Source: Planctomycetota bacterium (lineage in GTDB: Bacteria; Planctomycetota; B15-G4). Taken from it: DNA of 29,009 nt. Positions 1 to 10,326 of this stretch are shown one piece after another. The notes below the pieces were generated by a model. That model ran no database searches. It was given only the letters and a program-made list of their open reading frames with translations, and was not told where the DNA came from. Where the stretch lies: contig QNBX01000042.1 in NCBI GenBank assembly GCA_003644265.1, positions 1 to 29,009 on the forward strand, in the 5' to 3' direction. Both the position numbers and the translations under genes were made by a program. Every line of letters starts with the position of its first letter. Position 1 is the stretch's first letter.

Positions 1-834
1 CCCGACAAGCAGGGGCGCGAGGCCATCCTGGTGGTGCACCTGGCCCACGTGCAGCTCGACCCGCAGGTGGACACGCCCGCTCTGGCGGCGCTCACTCCTG
101 GCTTCACCGGTGCCGATCTGGCCAACCTGGTCAACGAGGCCGCCCTGCTGGCCACGCGCCGCTCGGCGGAGACGGTGGGCATGCTCGACTTCGAGTCCGC
201 CCTCGAGCGCATCGTGGCCGGCCTCGAGAAGAAGAACCGCCTGCTCAACAAGCGCGAGCGCGAGGTCGTGGCGCACCACGAGATGGGGCACGCCCTGGTG
301 GCCCGGGCCCTGCCCGGCGTGGACGTGGTGCACAAGGTGTCCATCATCCCGCGCGGCATCGGCGCCCTGGGCTACACCATCCAGCGGCCCACCGAGGACC
401 GCTACCTCATGTCACGTGAGGAGCTGCTGGTGAAGATGGCCGTGTTGCTCGGGGGGCGCGCCGCCGAGGAGCTCAGCTTCGGCGAGATCAGTACCGGCGC
501 CGTCGATGACCTGGCGCGCTGCACCGACGTGGCGCGGGCCATGGTGACGCGCTACGGCATGGACGAGACCCTGGGTCTCGTGAGCTACGACGACGAGCGC
601 CCGACGTTCCTGGGCGGCGCGTCCGCCGCCGCCCTGCCCCCGCGCCGCGACTTCAGCGAGCAGACGGGCCGGGAGATCGACCTGGCCGTGAAGGCGCTCG
701 TGAGCCAGGCCCACGACCGCGCCCGAACGGTGCTCGAGACCCACCGTCGAGCGCTCCAGGACGGCGCCGAGCTGCTGCTGGAGCGCGAGACGCTGCTCGC
801 AGACGAACTGCCCGATGTGTCGTCTGGCGAGTGA
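1..834 (+). CDS. ftsH: ATP-dependent zinc metalloprotease FtsH, C-terminal part (5' end outside window)
   Basis: This is the end of an FtsH-type membrane-anchored AAA+ protease, which degrades misassembled membrane proteins and short-lived regulators. The reading frame is already open at base 1 and continues the FtsH pattern upstream of the first possible start (GTG at 31), so the gene begins outside the window. Visible parts are the end of the AAA domain (TPGFTGADLANLVNEAALLA), then the M41 peptidase domain with the zinc motif HEMGH at 277-291. Most FtsH proteins have HEAGH, so the Met is a mild variant. Further on, GGRAAEELSFGEISTGAVDDL supplies the distal acidic zinc ligand region. The C-terminal tail is short. 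The stop TGA lies at 832-834 and the gene converges on the next one. The Walker motifs and membrane anchor are not visible here. Family assignment is secure. Confidence 0.96.
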   Translation, partial: PDKQGREAILVVHLAHVQLDPQVDTPALAALTPGFTGADLANLVNEAALLATRRSAETVGMLDFESALERIVAGLEKKNRLLNKREREVVAHHEMGHALVARALPGVDVVHKVSIIPRGIGALGYTIQRPTEDRYLMSREELLVKMAVLLGGRAAEELSFGEISTGAVDDLARCTDVARAMVTRYGMDETLGLVSYDDERPTFLGGASAAALPPRRDFSEQTGREIDLAVKALVSQAHDRARTVLETHRRALQDGAELLLERETLLADELPDVSSGE

Positions 835-841
835 CCGTCCC

Positions 842-898
842 GCTTCACACGCGCCTGTGGGGGGCGTGGGCGTCTCCCTGCAGCGACGCGCGTGAAGC
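842..898. terminator. Imperfect inverted repeat between convergent genes; possible bidirectional terminator
   Basis: The arms GCTTCACACGCGC (842-854) and GCGCGTGAAGC (888-898) are complementary except for a two-base bulge (AC) in the left arm. They enclose a 33-base loop. The repeat fills most of the 87-bp gap between the convergent ftsH and HAF-protein stops. There is no T-tract, so a classical intrinsic terminator is not shown. The placement is what suggests transcript-end function. Confidence 0.35.
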
Positions 899-921
899 AA
901 GACGGCTGCCGGCGTCGCGTG

Positions 922-2292
922 CTACGGCGTGGTGCTCAACAGACCGTTGGTGGCCGAGAAACTTTTCACGGCCGCGGTGTCCTGGATCCACATCTGCCAC
1001 CAGGTCTCGGTGTTGGTGGGCACGCTGGGCGGCCACAGGCTCGACAGGCTCAGGGCGCCGGTGGCGTCGGTGCTGAAGGGTCCGAGGATGATCTCGGGGT
1101 TGGGCACCAGCAGGCCGCCCTTGAAGGACACCGACAGGTTCGTCAGCCCGATGATCAGCCAGGCCGAGGCTGACGGGGCCGCCGACGAGGTGTCCAGGGT
1201 GGCCAGCGAGCCCACGTTCAGGTCGCCGCTGCCTATCATGAGCGGCACGCCCGCCACGCCCGCGAGGCCGGCGCCCGCATCCTGCCAGGGATCGATGCCC
1301 GCGTTGAAGATGTAGGCCTTGCTGGGGAAGAATCCGTAGCGGCCGACAATGACGCTGCCGTCGTCGCTCATGGCCATGGCCACGTCGACAATGCTCGGCA
1401 CACCCTGCGCGCCCAGCTCCGAGAAGTACGACGCCAGGCTCTTCATGCCGCCGCCGGGGGACCAGGTCCAGCCCTCCAGCGCCAGTTGGTTCACGTCAAA
1501 GCCCACGACGCGATCCGAGGCCTCGGTGATGGCCTTGGGGATGCCCGACCAGCCCGGGTTGAGCTGGCCGATGAAGGTCTTGCTCAGGGTGGAGGTGTCC
1601 ATGAAGAAGGCGCTCCCGTTCCAGTTGCCCAGCGCGAGGGAGCCGTCCTTGTTGAAGTCGTAGATCTCGCCGCCGGCCGTGATATCGAGCTCGATGCCGC
1701 TCTGGTCGGGATACCACAGCACCGGCGAGCGGTTGAAGCCCTGGGCAAACCCGCCGATGACGGAGCCGTCGTCCGAGATGGCGCTGGCGCGGTTGGCGCC
1801 GCTGCCCAGCACTGCCAGCTCCTGCATGCCGGTGGCCTCGGTCCAGACGAAGCCGCGACCGCTGCAGCCGTCCCACGAGAGCCCGACCACGGTGCCGCCG
1901 TCGGCCGACACGTCGTAGGCGTTGCTCTTGCTGGGGCAGTTGAGCGCGTTGGGCAGGAAGCCCAGGCTGACCCAGCCGGTGGCCAGGGTCCAGCGCGCGG
2001 CGACCTCGGCGCCCTCGATGGGGTCCGTGATGCAGCCCACGACCACCAGACCGTCATCGGACACCGCCGTGGCGTCGTTACCACCGATGACCAGGGGCGC
2101 GGGGTCTTCGCGCCAGCGCCAGATGAAGCCGCCGCCCGCGCCGCTGCCGACGACGACGTCGCCATCGGAGCTGACGTCGGCGACGATGGACGCGTTCGGA
2201 ACCGTGATGAGCGTCTGCGCGGAGGCCAAGCCAGGCAGAGCGAGCAGCGTGGTCAGCGCGAGCAACATGGAACGGGTGAGCATGAATGGCAT
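922..2292 (-). CDS. Secreted HAF-repeat propeller protein with planctomycete-type C-terminal domain
   Basis: A secreted protein of about 456 residues with no recognisable catalytic site. The N-terminus is a signal peptide (MLTRSMLLALTTLLALPGLASA, then Q). About seven repeats of the HAF type follow, each with a core like VSDDGSVVVG and an aromatic residue some 15-20 residues on (for example AVSDDGLVVVGC, AISDDGSVIGGF, AMSDDGSVIVGR). Seven such units suggest a beta-propeller. The last ~120 residues are a separate domain beginning at GAGLAGVAGVP and containing FKGGLLVPNPEI and a W-rich stretch ending WIQD. It also occurs at the end of the endonuclease I encoded at 3658-5742. Start choice is uncertain: ATG 2292, ATG 2283 and TTG 2301 are all in frame, and none has a clear ribosome site. 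Likely role: extracellular binding or surface protein. Confidence 0.85.
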   Translation of the reverse strand: MPFMLTRSMLLALTTLLALPGLASAQTLITVPNASIVADVSSDGDVVVGSGAGGGFIWRWREDPAPLVIGGNDATAVSDDGLVVVGCITDPIEGAEVAARWTLATGWVSLGFLPNALNCPSKSNAYDVSADGGTVVGLSWDGCSGRGFVWTEATGMQELAVLGSGANRASAISDDGSVIGGFAQGFNRSPVLWYPDQSGIELDITAGGEIYDFNKDGSLALGNWNGSAFFMDTSTLSKTFIGQLNPGWSGIPKAITEASDRVVGFDVNQLALEGWTWSPGGGMKSLASYFSELGAQGVPSIVDVAMAMSDDGSVIVGRYGFFPSKAYIFNAGIDPWQDAGAGLAGVAGVPLMIGSGDLNVGSLATLDTSSAAPSASAWLIIGLTNLSVSFKGGLLVPNPEIILGPFSTDATGALSLSSLWPPSVPTNTETWWQMWIQDTAAVKSFSATNGLLSTTP

Positions 2293-2403
2293 CCGAATCA
2301 AGGATCAGGAACGTCGACGGGGCCGAGATGGTCCCCGCCGATACGGGCCGCACCGAGCGAGGGAAGATCGCAAGGACGACACCGCCGAGAGTATGGACCC
2401 TGG

Positions 2404-2444
2404 TTCTGGATCGTGTTGTGGCAGGTACGAGCGATTCTGGATCG
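2404..2444. repeat. Direct repeat TTCTGGATCG x2 in a divergent intergenic region
   Basis: The ten-base sequence TTCTGGATCG occurs at 2404-2413 and again at 2435-2444, a 31-base period, close to three helical turns. It sits near the middle of the 254-bp gap between the divergent HAF-protein gene and the CNNM/CBS gene. Same-face spacing of direct repeats is a common operator arrangement, but no regulator can be named and chance is not excluded. Confidence 0.3.
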
Positions 2445-2499
2445 CCCCCACGAGGGCTCTGGAGGCACCCTGAGCGCTGCTTCCCGCGGGCGCGATCGG

Positions 2500-2505
2500 T
2501 ACGCT
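2500..2505 (+). promoter_or_regulatory. Candidate -10 element TACGCT for the CNNM/CBS gene
   Basis: TACGCT fits the TAnnnT form of a -10 box and lies 41 bases before the GTG start at 2547. No convincing -35 box is seen at 16-18 bases upstream. Similar boxes (TAGGCT) precede other plus-strand genes in this window. Confidence 0.25.
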
Positions 2506-2546
2506 GAGCCCGACTTCGCACTCCGCCCCTCTCCGTCCATCACGCC

Positions 2547-3590
2547 GTGACCACCGTTCTGATCGTCGCTTCGCTCACGCTGGTCGCGTCCTTTGTGTGC
2601 TCCCTGCTGGAGGCGACGCTGTACGCCATCACGCCCGCGCGCGTGGAGCTGCTGCGTCAGCGCGGCGGCCCGGGCTCCGCGCGCCTGGTGGCCATGCGCC
2701 GGGACGTGGAGGCGCCCATCGCGGCCATTCTCACGATCAACACCATCGCCCACACCGTGGGCTCGGCCTGGTGCGGCGCCATGGTGGGGGAGCTGTTTGG
2801 CAGCCGCGCCGTCGGCGTCTTCGCGGCCGTGTTCACGCTGCTGGTGTTGGCGCTGACCGAGATCGTGCCCAAGAGCCTGGGGGTGCGCTACGCGCCCACG
2901 CTGGCGCCCCTGATCGTGTGGCCGCTGCAGCTCATGATCTGGAGCGTCTGGCCGGTGGTCTGGGTCTCGCGCAAGGCCATGCACTTGATCACAGGGGCAG
3001 CGGGCCACGAGCCCCCCGGCGAGGACGAGTTGGTGGCCATGGCGGGACTGGCCGCGCGCGGCGGCAGCGTGCGCAACGAGGAGCAGCGCTGGGTGGCCAA
3101 CGCCCTGCGCCTCGATCAGGTCACGGCTGGCGACCTGCGCACGCCCCGCACGGTGGTGGACGTGCTGCCCGCCGAACAGGCCCTGGCGGATGTGGTCGCA
3201 CATCCCAGCGACTGGGCCTACAGCCGCGTGCCCCTGATCGAGGGCGGGGACGCGGAGAAAGTGGTGGGGCTCGTGCACCGGCGCGACGTGTTCGACGCCG
3301 CGCTCGAGCACCCGGACGCCGCCCTGATCCTGCGTGACCTCATGCGCGAGATCCGCTTCGTGCCCAAGAGCATGCGGGCCCATGACCTGCTGGAGCTGTT
3401 CCTCCGCGAGCGTGAGCACATGCTCGGTGTGCTCGACGAGTACGGTGGCTTTGACGGCGTGGTCACGCTCGAGGACGTGCTCGAGCAGCTGCTCGGCGAG
3501 GAGATCGTCGACGAGCACGATCAGGTGGTGGACATGCAGCAGCTGGCCCTGCAGCGCAGCCGCGACCGGCGCGCGCCGTCCGAGGGCTGA
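2547..3590 (+). CDS. CNNM/DUF21 transmembrane protein with CBS pair (CorB/HlyC-like)
   Basis: A 347-residue inner-membrane protein of the CNNM/CorB family, whose members are linked to magnesium or other divalent cation transport. The DUF21 membrane domain covers residues 1-145, with the family signatures TINTIAHTVGSAW (63-75) and TEIVPKSLGVRYA (104-116). A cytoplasmic CBS pair follows (about 195-325), ending in DEYGGFDGVVTLEDVLEQLL (297-316) and the acidic GEEIVDEHD. Only about 20 residues follow, so the CorC/HlyC C-terminal domain of many homologues is absent. The start is GTG at 2547 with no evident Shine-Dalgarno site, and the first membrane helix begins at once, so a later start is unlikely. 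It is divergent from the HAF gene and 67 bp upstream of the endonuclease gene. Transported ion unknown. Confidence 0.9.
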   Translation: MTTVLIVASLTLVASFVCSLLEATLYAITPARVELLRQRGGPGSARLVAMRRDVEAPIAAILTINTIAHTVGSAWCGAMVGELFGSRAVGVFAAVFTLLVLALTEIVPKSLGVRYAPTLAPLIVWPLQLMIWSVWPVVWVSRKAMHLITGAAGHEPPGEDELVAMAGLAARGGSVRNEEQRWVANALRLDQVTAGDLRTPRTVVDVLPAEQALADVVAHPSDWAYSRVPLIEGGDAEKVVGLVHRRDVFDAALEHPDAALILRDLMREIRFVPKSMRAHDLLELFLREREHMLGVLDEYGGFDGVVTLEDVLEQLLGEEIVDEHDQVVDMQQLALQRSRDRRAPSEG

Positions 3591-3613
3591 GCCAAGCGGT
3601 CCCGGGAATTGAC

Positions 3614-3622
3614 TGGTAGGCT
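3614..3622 (+). promoter_or_regulatory. Extended -10 element TGGTAGGCT before the endonuclease I gene
   Basis: TGG followed by TAGGCT (3617-3622) fits the extended -10 form TGnTAnnnT. It lies 35 bases before the ATG at 3658 and has no matching -35 box. The downstream text TAGGCTGGGCCCTCTC closely resembles the region before the beta-lactamase-like gene at 17482. No Shine-Dalgarno sequence precedes the ATG. Confidence 0.4.
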
Positions 3623-3657
3623 GGGCCCTCTCTCCCCGCCTCCGTTGGTCCGCTCCC

Positions 3658-5742
3658 ATGCTCGGCACCCCTCTGCGCGCTCGCCTTCTCTCTGGTCTGG
3701 GGCTCGCGGCCCTGCTCGCCTGGCCCGGCTCGGCCCCTGTGCTCGCCCAGGTGCCGCCCGGCTACTACGACAGCGTGGACATCAGCACGCCCGGCCTGCT
3801 GCGCTCGACGCTGCACGCGGTCATCGACGACCACCAGCGCGTGCCCTACACATCGTCTGCCACGGACACCTGGGACGTGTTGGAAGCCGCCAACGAGGAC
3901 CCGGCCGATGCGGCGCGTGTCCTGACGGTCTACCGCAACGCCAGCTTCTCCAAAGCGGGCGGCGGGAACGGTTCGTACAACCGCGAGCACACCTGGCCCA
4001 AGAGCTTCGGGTTCCCGAACAACACGGCTGACAACTCGCCGCACACCGACTGCCACATGCTGTGGTTGGCGTACGACTCCTACAATTCGGCCCGCGGCAA
4101 CAAGGCCTTCGGCAGCTGCTCGCCCGGCTGCACGGAGTACCCCACGCTGGTCAACGACGGCCAGGGCGGCGGCGCGGGCGTGTACCCGGGGCAGTCCAAC
4201 TGGGGCTCGGGCACAGGCGCCAGCGGCATCTGGGAGGCATGGACGGGTCGGCGCGGCGACGTGGCTCGCTCCCTGCTCTACGCCGACGTGCGCTACGAAG
4301 GTGGCGTCCATGGCGTCATGGGGACGGCCGAGCCGGACCTGATCCTGACCAACGACATCGGCCTGATCGCGTCGTCCAGCACGGGCAACAACGAGCCGGT
4401 GGCCTACATGGGGCGGCTGTCGCTGCTGATGCAGTGGCACCTCGACGACCCCGTGGACGACTGGGAGCGCGAGCGCAACGACGTGGTGGCCTCGTTCCAG
4501 GGCAACCGCAACCCCTTCGTTGACCACCCCGAGTGGGTCGCGTGTCTGTTCTCCGGCAGCGGCTGCGGCGGTGGGGGCGACGTCACGCCGCCGCTCGCGC
4601 CGAACTTGCTGGTGGCGGGCACGGGCGACGGCCAGCTGAACCTCGACTGGGCCGACAACCTCGAACCTGACCTGGCCGGCTACACGGTGTATCGCGCGGC
4701 CAGCAGCGGCGGGCCCTATGTGGCCATCACCGGCTCTCTGGTCGCGGCCAGCGATCACGTGGACTCAGCCGTCATCAACGGCGTGACGTATTACTACGTG
4801 GTGAGCGCCTCCGACCTCTCGCTGAATGAGTCGGGCTTCAGCCTGGAGGCGCTCGGCACGCCTGCGGACGGCCCCACGCTGTCGCCGTGGATCAACGAGC
4901 TGCACTACGACAACGTCAGCACGGATACGGGGGAGTTCGTGGAGCTGGCCGGCCCCGCGGGCATGGACCTGACCGGCTGGAATCTCGTGTTCTACAACGG
5001 CAGCGGCGCCGCGGTGTACGCGACCGCGGCCCTGTCCGGCGTGATCCCCGACCAGGGCGGCTGCCTGGGCACGCTCAGTTTTGCCATCGCCCCCATCCAG
5101 AACGGCGGCCCCGACGGCCTGGCGCTGGTGGACCCCTCCAGCCAGGTGGTCGAGTTCCTCAGCTACGAGGGCAGCTTCGTGGCTTTGGGCGGCCCGGCCT
5201 CCGGGCTCAGCTCCATCGACATCGGCGTGAGCGAGACCAACGCCACGCCGGTGGGCACGTCGCTCCAGCGCAGCGGCAGCGGCGCGCAGGGCAGCGACTT
5301 CTCATGGCTGACGACGTCGGTCCAGACGCCCGGCGCGCTCAACAACGGACAGCTCTTCGACGGCTGTGCCATGGGCGCCTTTGCGGACGTGGGCGGCGGC
5401 CTGGCGGGGACGCACGGCGTGCCGGTCTGCGTCGGCAGCGGCACGCTGATGGCCGGCGATCCCATGTCCATCTCGCTCAGCGGGGCGCTGGAGACCTCGC
5501 CGGCCTGGCTGGTGATCGGGCTCTCGGCGCTGGACGCACCCTTCAAGGGCGGCACGCTGGTGCCCAACCCCGACATCGTGCTGGGCCTGCCCACGGACGG
5601 CGCCGGCGCTGTGGTGCTGCCCGCGCTGTGGCCCGCGGGCGTGCCGCCGGGCTTCGTCACCTGGTTCCAGTGGTGGATCCAGGACAGCGTCGCGCCCAAG
5701 AACCTGGCCGCCAGCAACGGGCTCTCCGCCACGGCGCCGTAG
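3658..5742 (+). CDS. Secreted endonuclease I with FN3, lamin-tail and C-terminal sorting-like domains
   Basis: A 694-residue extracellular nuclease of the endonuclease I (EndA/NucM/Vvn) family, which cuts DNA and RNA non-specifically using a His-Me finger. Order of parts: signal peptide (1-30, cleavage near VLA-QV); nuclease domain (about 35-300) with the catalytic NREHTWP at 108-114 (His111 as general base) and a downstream SARGNKAFG that carries the family Asn region; a fibronectin type III domain (about 308-400); a lamin-tail-like domain (about 405-565, starting WINELHYDN and including GEFVELAG and DLTGWNLVFYN); and a C-terminal domain (571-694) shared with the HAF protein at 922-2292. Free-standing members are around 230-280 residues, so the extra modules are appended. 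The gene stops nine bases from the phoX stop on the other strand. Nuclease assignment is strong; substrate in nature is inferred. Confidence 0.93.
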   Translation: MLGTPLRARLLSGLGLAALLAWPGSAPVLAQVPPGYYDSVDISTPGLLRSTLHAVIDDHQRVPYTSSATDTWDVLEAANEDPADAARVLTVYRNASFSKAGGGNGSYNREHTWPKSFGFPNNTADNSPHTDCHMLWLAYDSYNSARGNKAFGSCSPGCTEYPTLVNDGQGGGAGVYPGQSNWGSGTGASGIWEAWTGRRGDVARSLLYADVRYEGGVHGVMGTAEPDLILTNDIGLIASSSTGNNEPVAYMGRLSLLMQWHLDDPVDDWERERNDVVASFQGNRNPFVDHPEWVACLFSGSGCGGGGDVTPPLAPNLLVAGTGDGQLNLDWADNLEPDLAGYTVYRAASSGGPYVAITGSLVAASDHVDSAVINGVTYYYVVSASDLSLNESGFSLEALGTPADGPTLSPWINELHYDNVSTDTGEFVELAGPAGMDLTGWNLVFYNGSGAAVYATAALSGVIPDQGGCLGTLSFAIAPIQNGGPDGLALVDPSSQVVEFLSYEGSFVALGGPASGLSSIDIGVSETNATPVGTSLQRSGSGAQGSDFSWLTTSVQTPGALNNGQLFDGCAMGAFADVGGGLAGTHGVPVCVGSGTLMAGDPMSISLSGALETSPAWLVIGLSALDAPFKGGTLVPNPDIVLGLPTDGAGAVVLPALWPAGVPPGFVTWFQWWIQDSVAPKNLAASNGLSATAP

Positions 5743-5751
5743 CGGTCAAAC

Positions 5752-7665
5752 TCAGCTCCCGATGCGCGCGCCGTCGCTGCGCCGGATGGCCACCACCGAG
5801 GGTCGCGGCAACTCGCCGTCGGGCCAGCGGCTGGTGGGCTGCGCGAGACCGCCGCCCTGGCCGGGGTGCTGGATGTTCACGAACAGCGAGCGCCCGTCCG
5901 GCGTGAACTCCGGGCCGCAGATCTCACAGCCGGTAGGGCCGTTGAGGAAGCGCCGCGTGAGGCCCACCTCGTCGTGCGGGCCGTACACGCTCACCGCGTA
6001 GAGCGAGTCGTTCCAGCCCATGGCACGGGGCTGCCCGTCGGTGGCGATCCACAGGCGTCCGGCGGGGTCGAAGGCCAGGTTGTCGGGGCACGCCAGCGGG
6101 TCCAGCTCGGCCGGGTCGGCGCCGCCGTAGTACACCGGCTGGGCGGCGGGATCCCCGGGCGGACCGCACAGCAGGAAGGGGCGCCAGGTGAAGCTCTGTG
6201 CGGAGAGCCGTCCGCCGTCCTCGTCGAGTTCCAGCACGTGGCCCCAGATGTTGCCGCGCCGTCGGTTGGCGGCGTTGTCGCCCGGGCTGGCGGCGTCCTT
6301 GGTCATGACCACGTAGACGCGCTGCGTGCGCGGGTGGATCTCCACGTCCTCCGGGCGGTCCATGGGCGTGGCGCCCAGCTGCCGCGCGGCGCCGCGGCTG
6401 TTGACCAGGATCTCGGCCTGGGTCCAGTGGGCCAGGGCGCCCTCGGGTCGCAGGGGCATCCAGGCGCCGGTGCCGTCGTCTTCCAGGCGCGCCACGAACA
6501 GCGTGCCGTGGTCGAGCAGGTCGCGGTTGGCCTCGCGCTCGCCCGGCGTCACGACGTCCGCGCTGACGAACTTGTACAGGTACTGCTGGCGTTGATCGTC
6601 GCCCGTGTAGACCACCGCGTGGCCGTCGCTCGAGACGCCGGTGACCGCGCTCTCGTGCCGCATGCGCCCCAGCGCGGTGCGCTTGATGGGGGTCGACTCC
6701 GGATCGTAGGGGTCGAGCTCCACCACCCAGCCGAAGCGGTGCGGCTCGTGCATGGAGCCCGGCTGGGAGAGATCGAAGCGGTCGTGGTGGTCCTCCCAGT
6801 GGTAGACCGAACGCCTGCGTAGCCCGTAGCGCGCGGGCAGCTCGGCCACCTGCGGGGAGACGTCGGACGAGGGCTCGACGGCGGCGGGCGCCTGCCCGTC
6901 TCGCGGCGGCTCGTTCCGGCGGCCGAACATGTCCTGGAAGTTCTCTTCGCAGGTGAGCACGGTGCCCCAGGGCGTCTTGCCGCCGGAGCAGTTGCCGAAG
7001 GTGCCCAGGACCGTCTTGCCCGATGGGTCCGCGGCGGTCCTCAGCAGCGGCGCGCCGGCGGCCGGGCCCGAGAGCGTCATGGGCGTGGTGGCGCTCAGGC
7101 GTCGGTTGAAGCGCGAGTCGCGCAGCACTCGCCAGCGCCCGTCCTGAGCGCGCGACAGCTCTACCACGGACATGCCGAGGGCCTCCATCTCCACGCCCAC
7201 CTGGGCGGCGCTGGGTTGCCCAGCGCGGTAGCCCGGGAACATCTCGGCGGGCGAGATGTACTCGTGGTTGCTGCACAGCAGGCCGCGCTCCGAGCCGCCC
7301 GGTGTCAGGGGCATGAAGGCGTTGAAGTCGCAGTTGAAGCCGAACTGCCGGCGCTGGGCGCCCGCTGATTGGGCTCGCCAGTCAAACGCGGGCGCGCCCT
7401 CGTGCAGGGGCTCTCCCCAGCGCAACAGCACCTGGGCCTCGTGGCCCTCGGCCAGCTGCAGCGGGGCGTCGCGCCGGTCGCTGGGGCAGGGCGGCAGGCG
7501 CGGCCAGGCGCGCGTGATGCCCGCCGGCTGGGCGCGCAGCGACGGCGGCAGCAGCAGGGCGGCTCCCGCGGCTGCCGCGCCGCGCAGCAGGCCGCGGCGG
7601 TCGAGCTGGCGCTCCGACAGCGAGGCGTAGGATTCCGCGTGGGGTGGGCATTGGGGTCGGGTCAC
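5752..7665 (-). CDS. phoX: PhoX-family (DUF839) alkaline phosphatase, Tat-exported
   Basis: A 637-residue member of the PhoX family: monomeric phosphatases that use iron and calcium and release phosphate from phosphoesters outside the cytoplasm. The N-terminus has a twin-arginine signal: DRRGLLRG at 22-29 followed by a hydrophobic Ala/Leu stretch. Family blocks seen are NHEY (133-136), NCSGGKTPWG (225-234), CEEN (239-242), VSSDGHAVVYTGDD, RPEDVEIHP, DNLAFDPAGRLWIATDG and, near the end, CGPEFTPDGRSLFVNIQHPG. The start is GTG at 7665; no ATG lies before the Tat motif. The stop is nine bases from the converging endonuclease gene, and the kinase gene lies 87 bp upstream on the same strand. A -10-like CATAAT in that gap suggests its own promoter. 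Phosphate control (a Pho box) was not recognised. Confidence 0.93.
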   Translation of the reverse strand: MTRPQCPPHAESYASLSERQLDRRGLLRGAAAAGAALLLPPSLRAQPAGITRAWPRLPPCPSDRRDAPLQLAEGHEAQVLLRWGEPLHEGAPAFDWRAQSAGAQRRQFGFNCDFNAFMPLTPGGSERGLLCSNHEYISPAEMFPGYRAGQPSAAQVGVEMEALGMSVVELSRAQDGRWRVLRDSRFNRRLSATTPMTLSGPAAGAPLLRTAADPSGKTVLGTFGNCSGGKTPWGTVLTCEENFQDMFGRRNEPPRDGQAPAAVEPSSDVSPQVAELPARYGLRRRSVYHWEDHHDRFDLSQPGSMHEPHRFGWVVELDPYDPESTPIKRTALGRMRHESAVTGVSSDGHAVVYTGDDQRQQYLYKFVSADVVTPGEREANRDLLDHGTLFVARLEDDGTGAWMPLRPEGALAHWTQAEILVNSRGAARQLGATPMDRPEDVEIHPRTQRVYVVMTKDAASPGDNAANRRRGNIWGHVLELDEDGGRLSAQSFTWRPFLLCGPPGDPAAQPVYYGGADPAELDPLACPDNLAFDPAGRLWIATDGQPRAMGWNDSLYAVSVYGPHDEVGLTRRFLNGPTGCEICGPEFTPDGRSLFVNIQHPGQGGGLAQPTSRWPDGELPRPSVVAIRRSDGARIGS

Positions 7666-7698
7666 GGGCGGGCTCGCTGGCGTCGGGTGGAGCGGGTC

Positions 7699-7704
7699 AT
7701 TATG
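7699..7704 (-). promoter_or_regulatory. phoX: Candidate -10 element CATAAT for phoX
   Basis: Reading the minus strand, CATAAT matches the TATAAT consensus in five of six positions, which stands out in this GC-rich DNA. It lies 33 bases before the GTG start of phoX, inside the 87-bp gap after the kinase gene. The base stretch 17 upstream (GCGGAC) is not a convincing -35 box, so an activator may be needed if the box is real. Confidence 0.4.
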
Positions 7705-7752
7705 CCCGGATCGCCCCCGTCGTCCGCGAGCTGCTCGCCGCCGAGTCTGGGC

Positions 7753-10317
<2,565 letters not shown>

Positions 10318-10326
10318 GCGCTCCGC

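Noticed and set aside
1486..2550. Plus-strand frame of 354 codons over the HAF-protein gene
   Set aside because: The minus-strand frame has a signal peptide, seven HAF repeats and a shared terminal domain; the plus-strand product has none.
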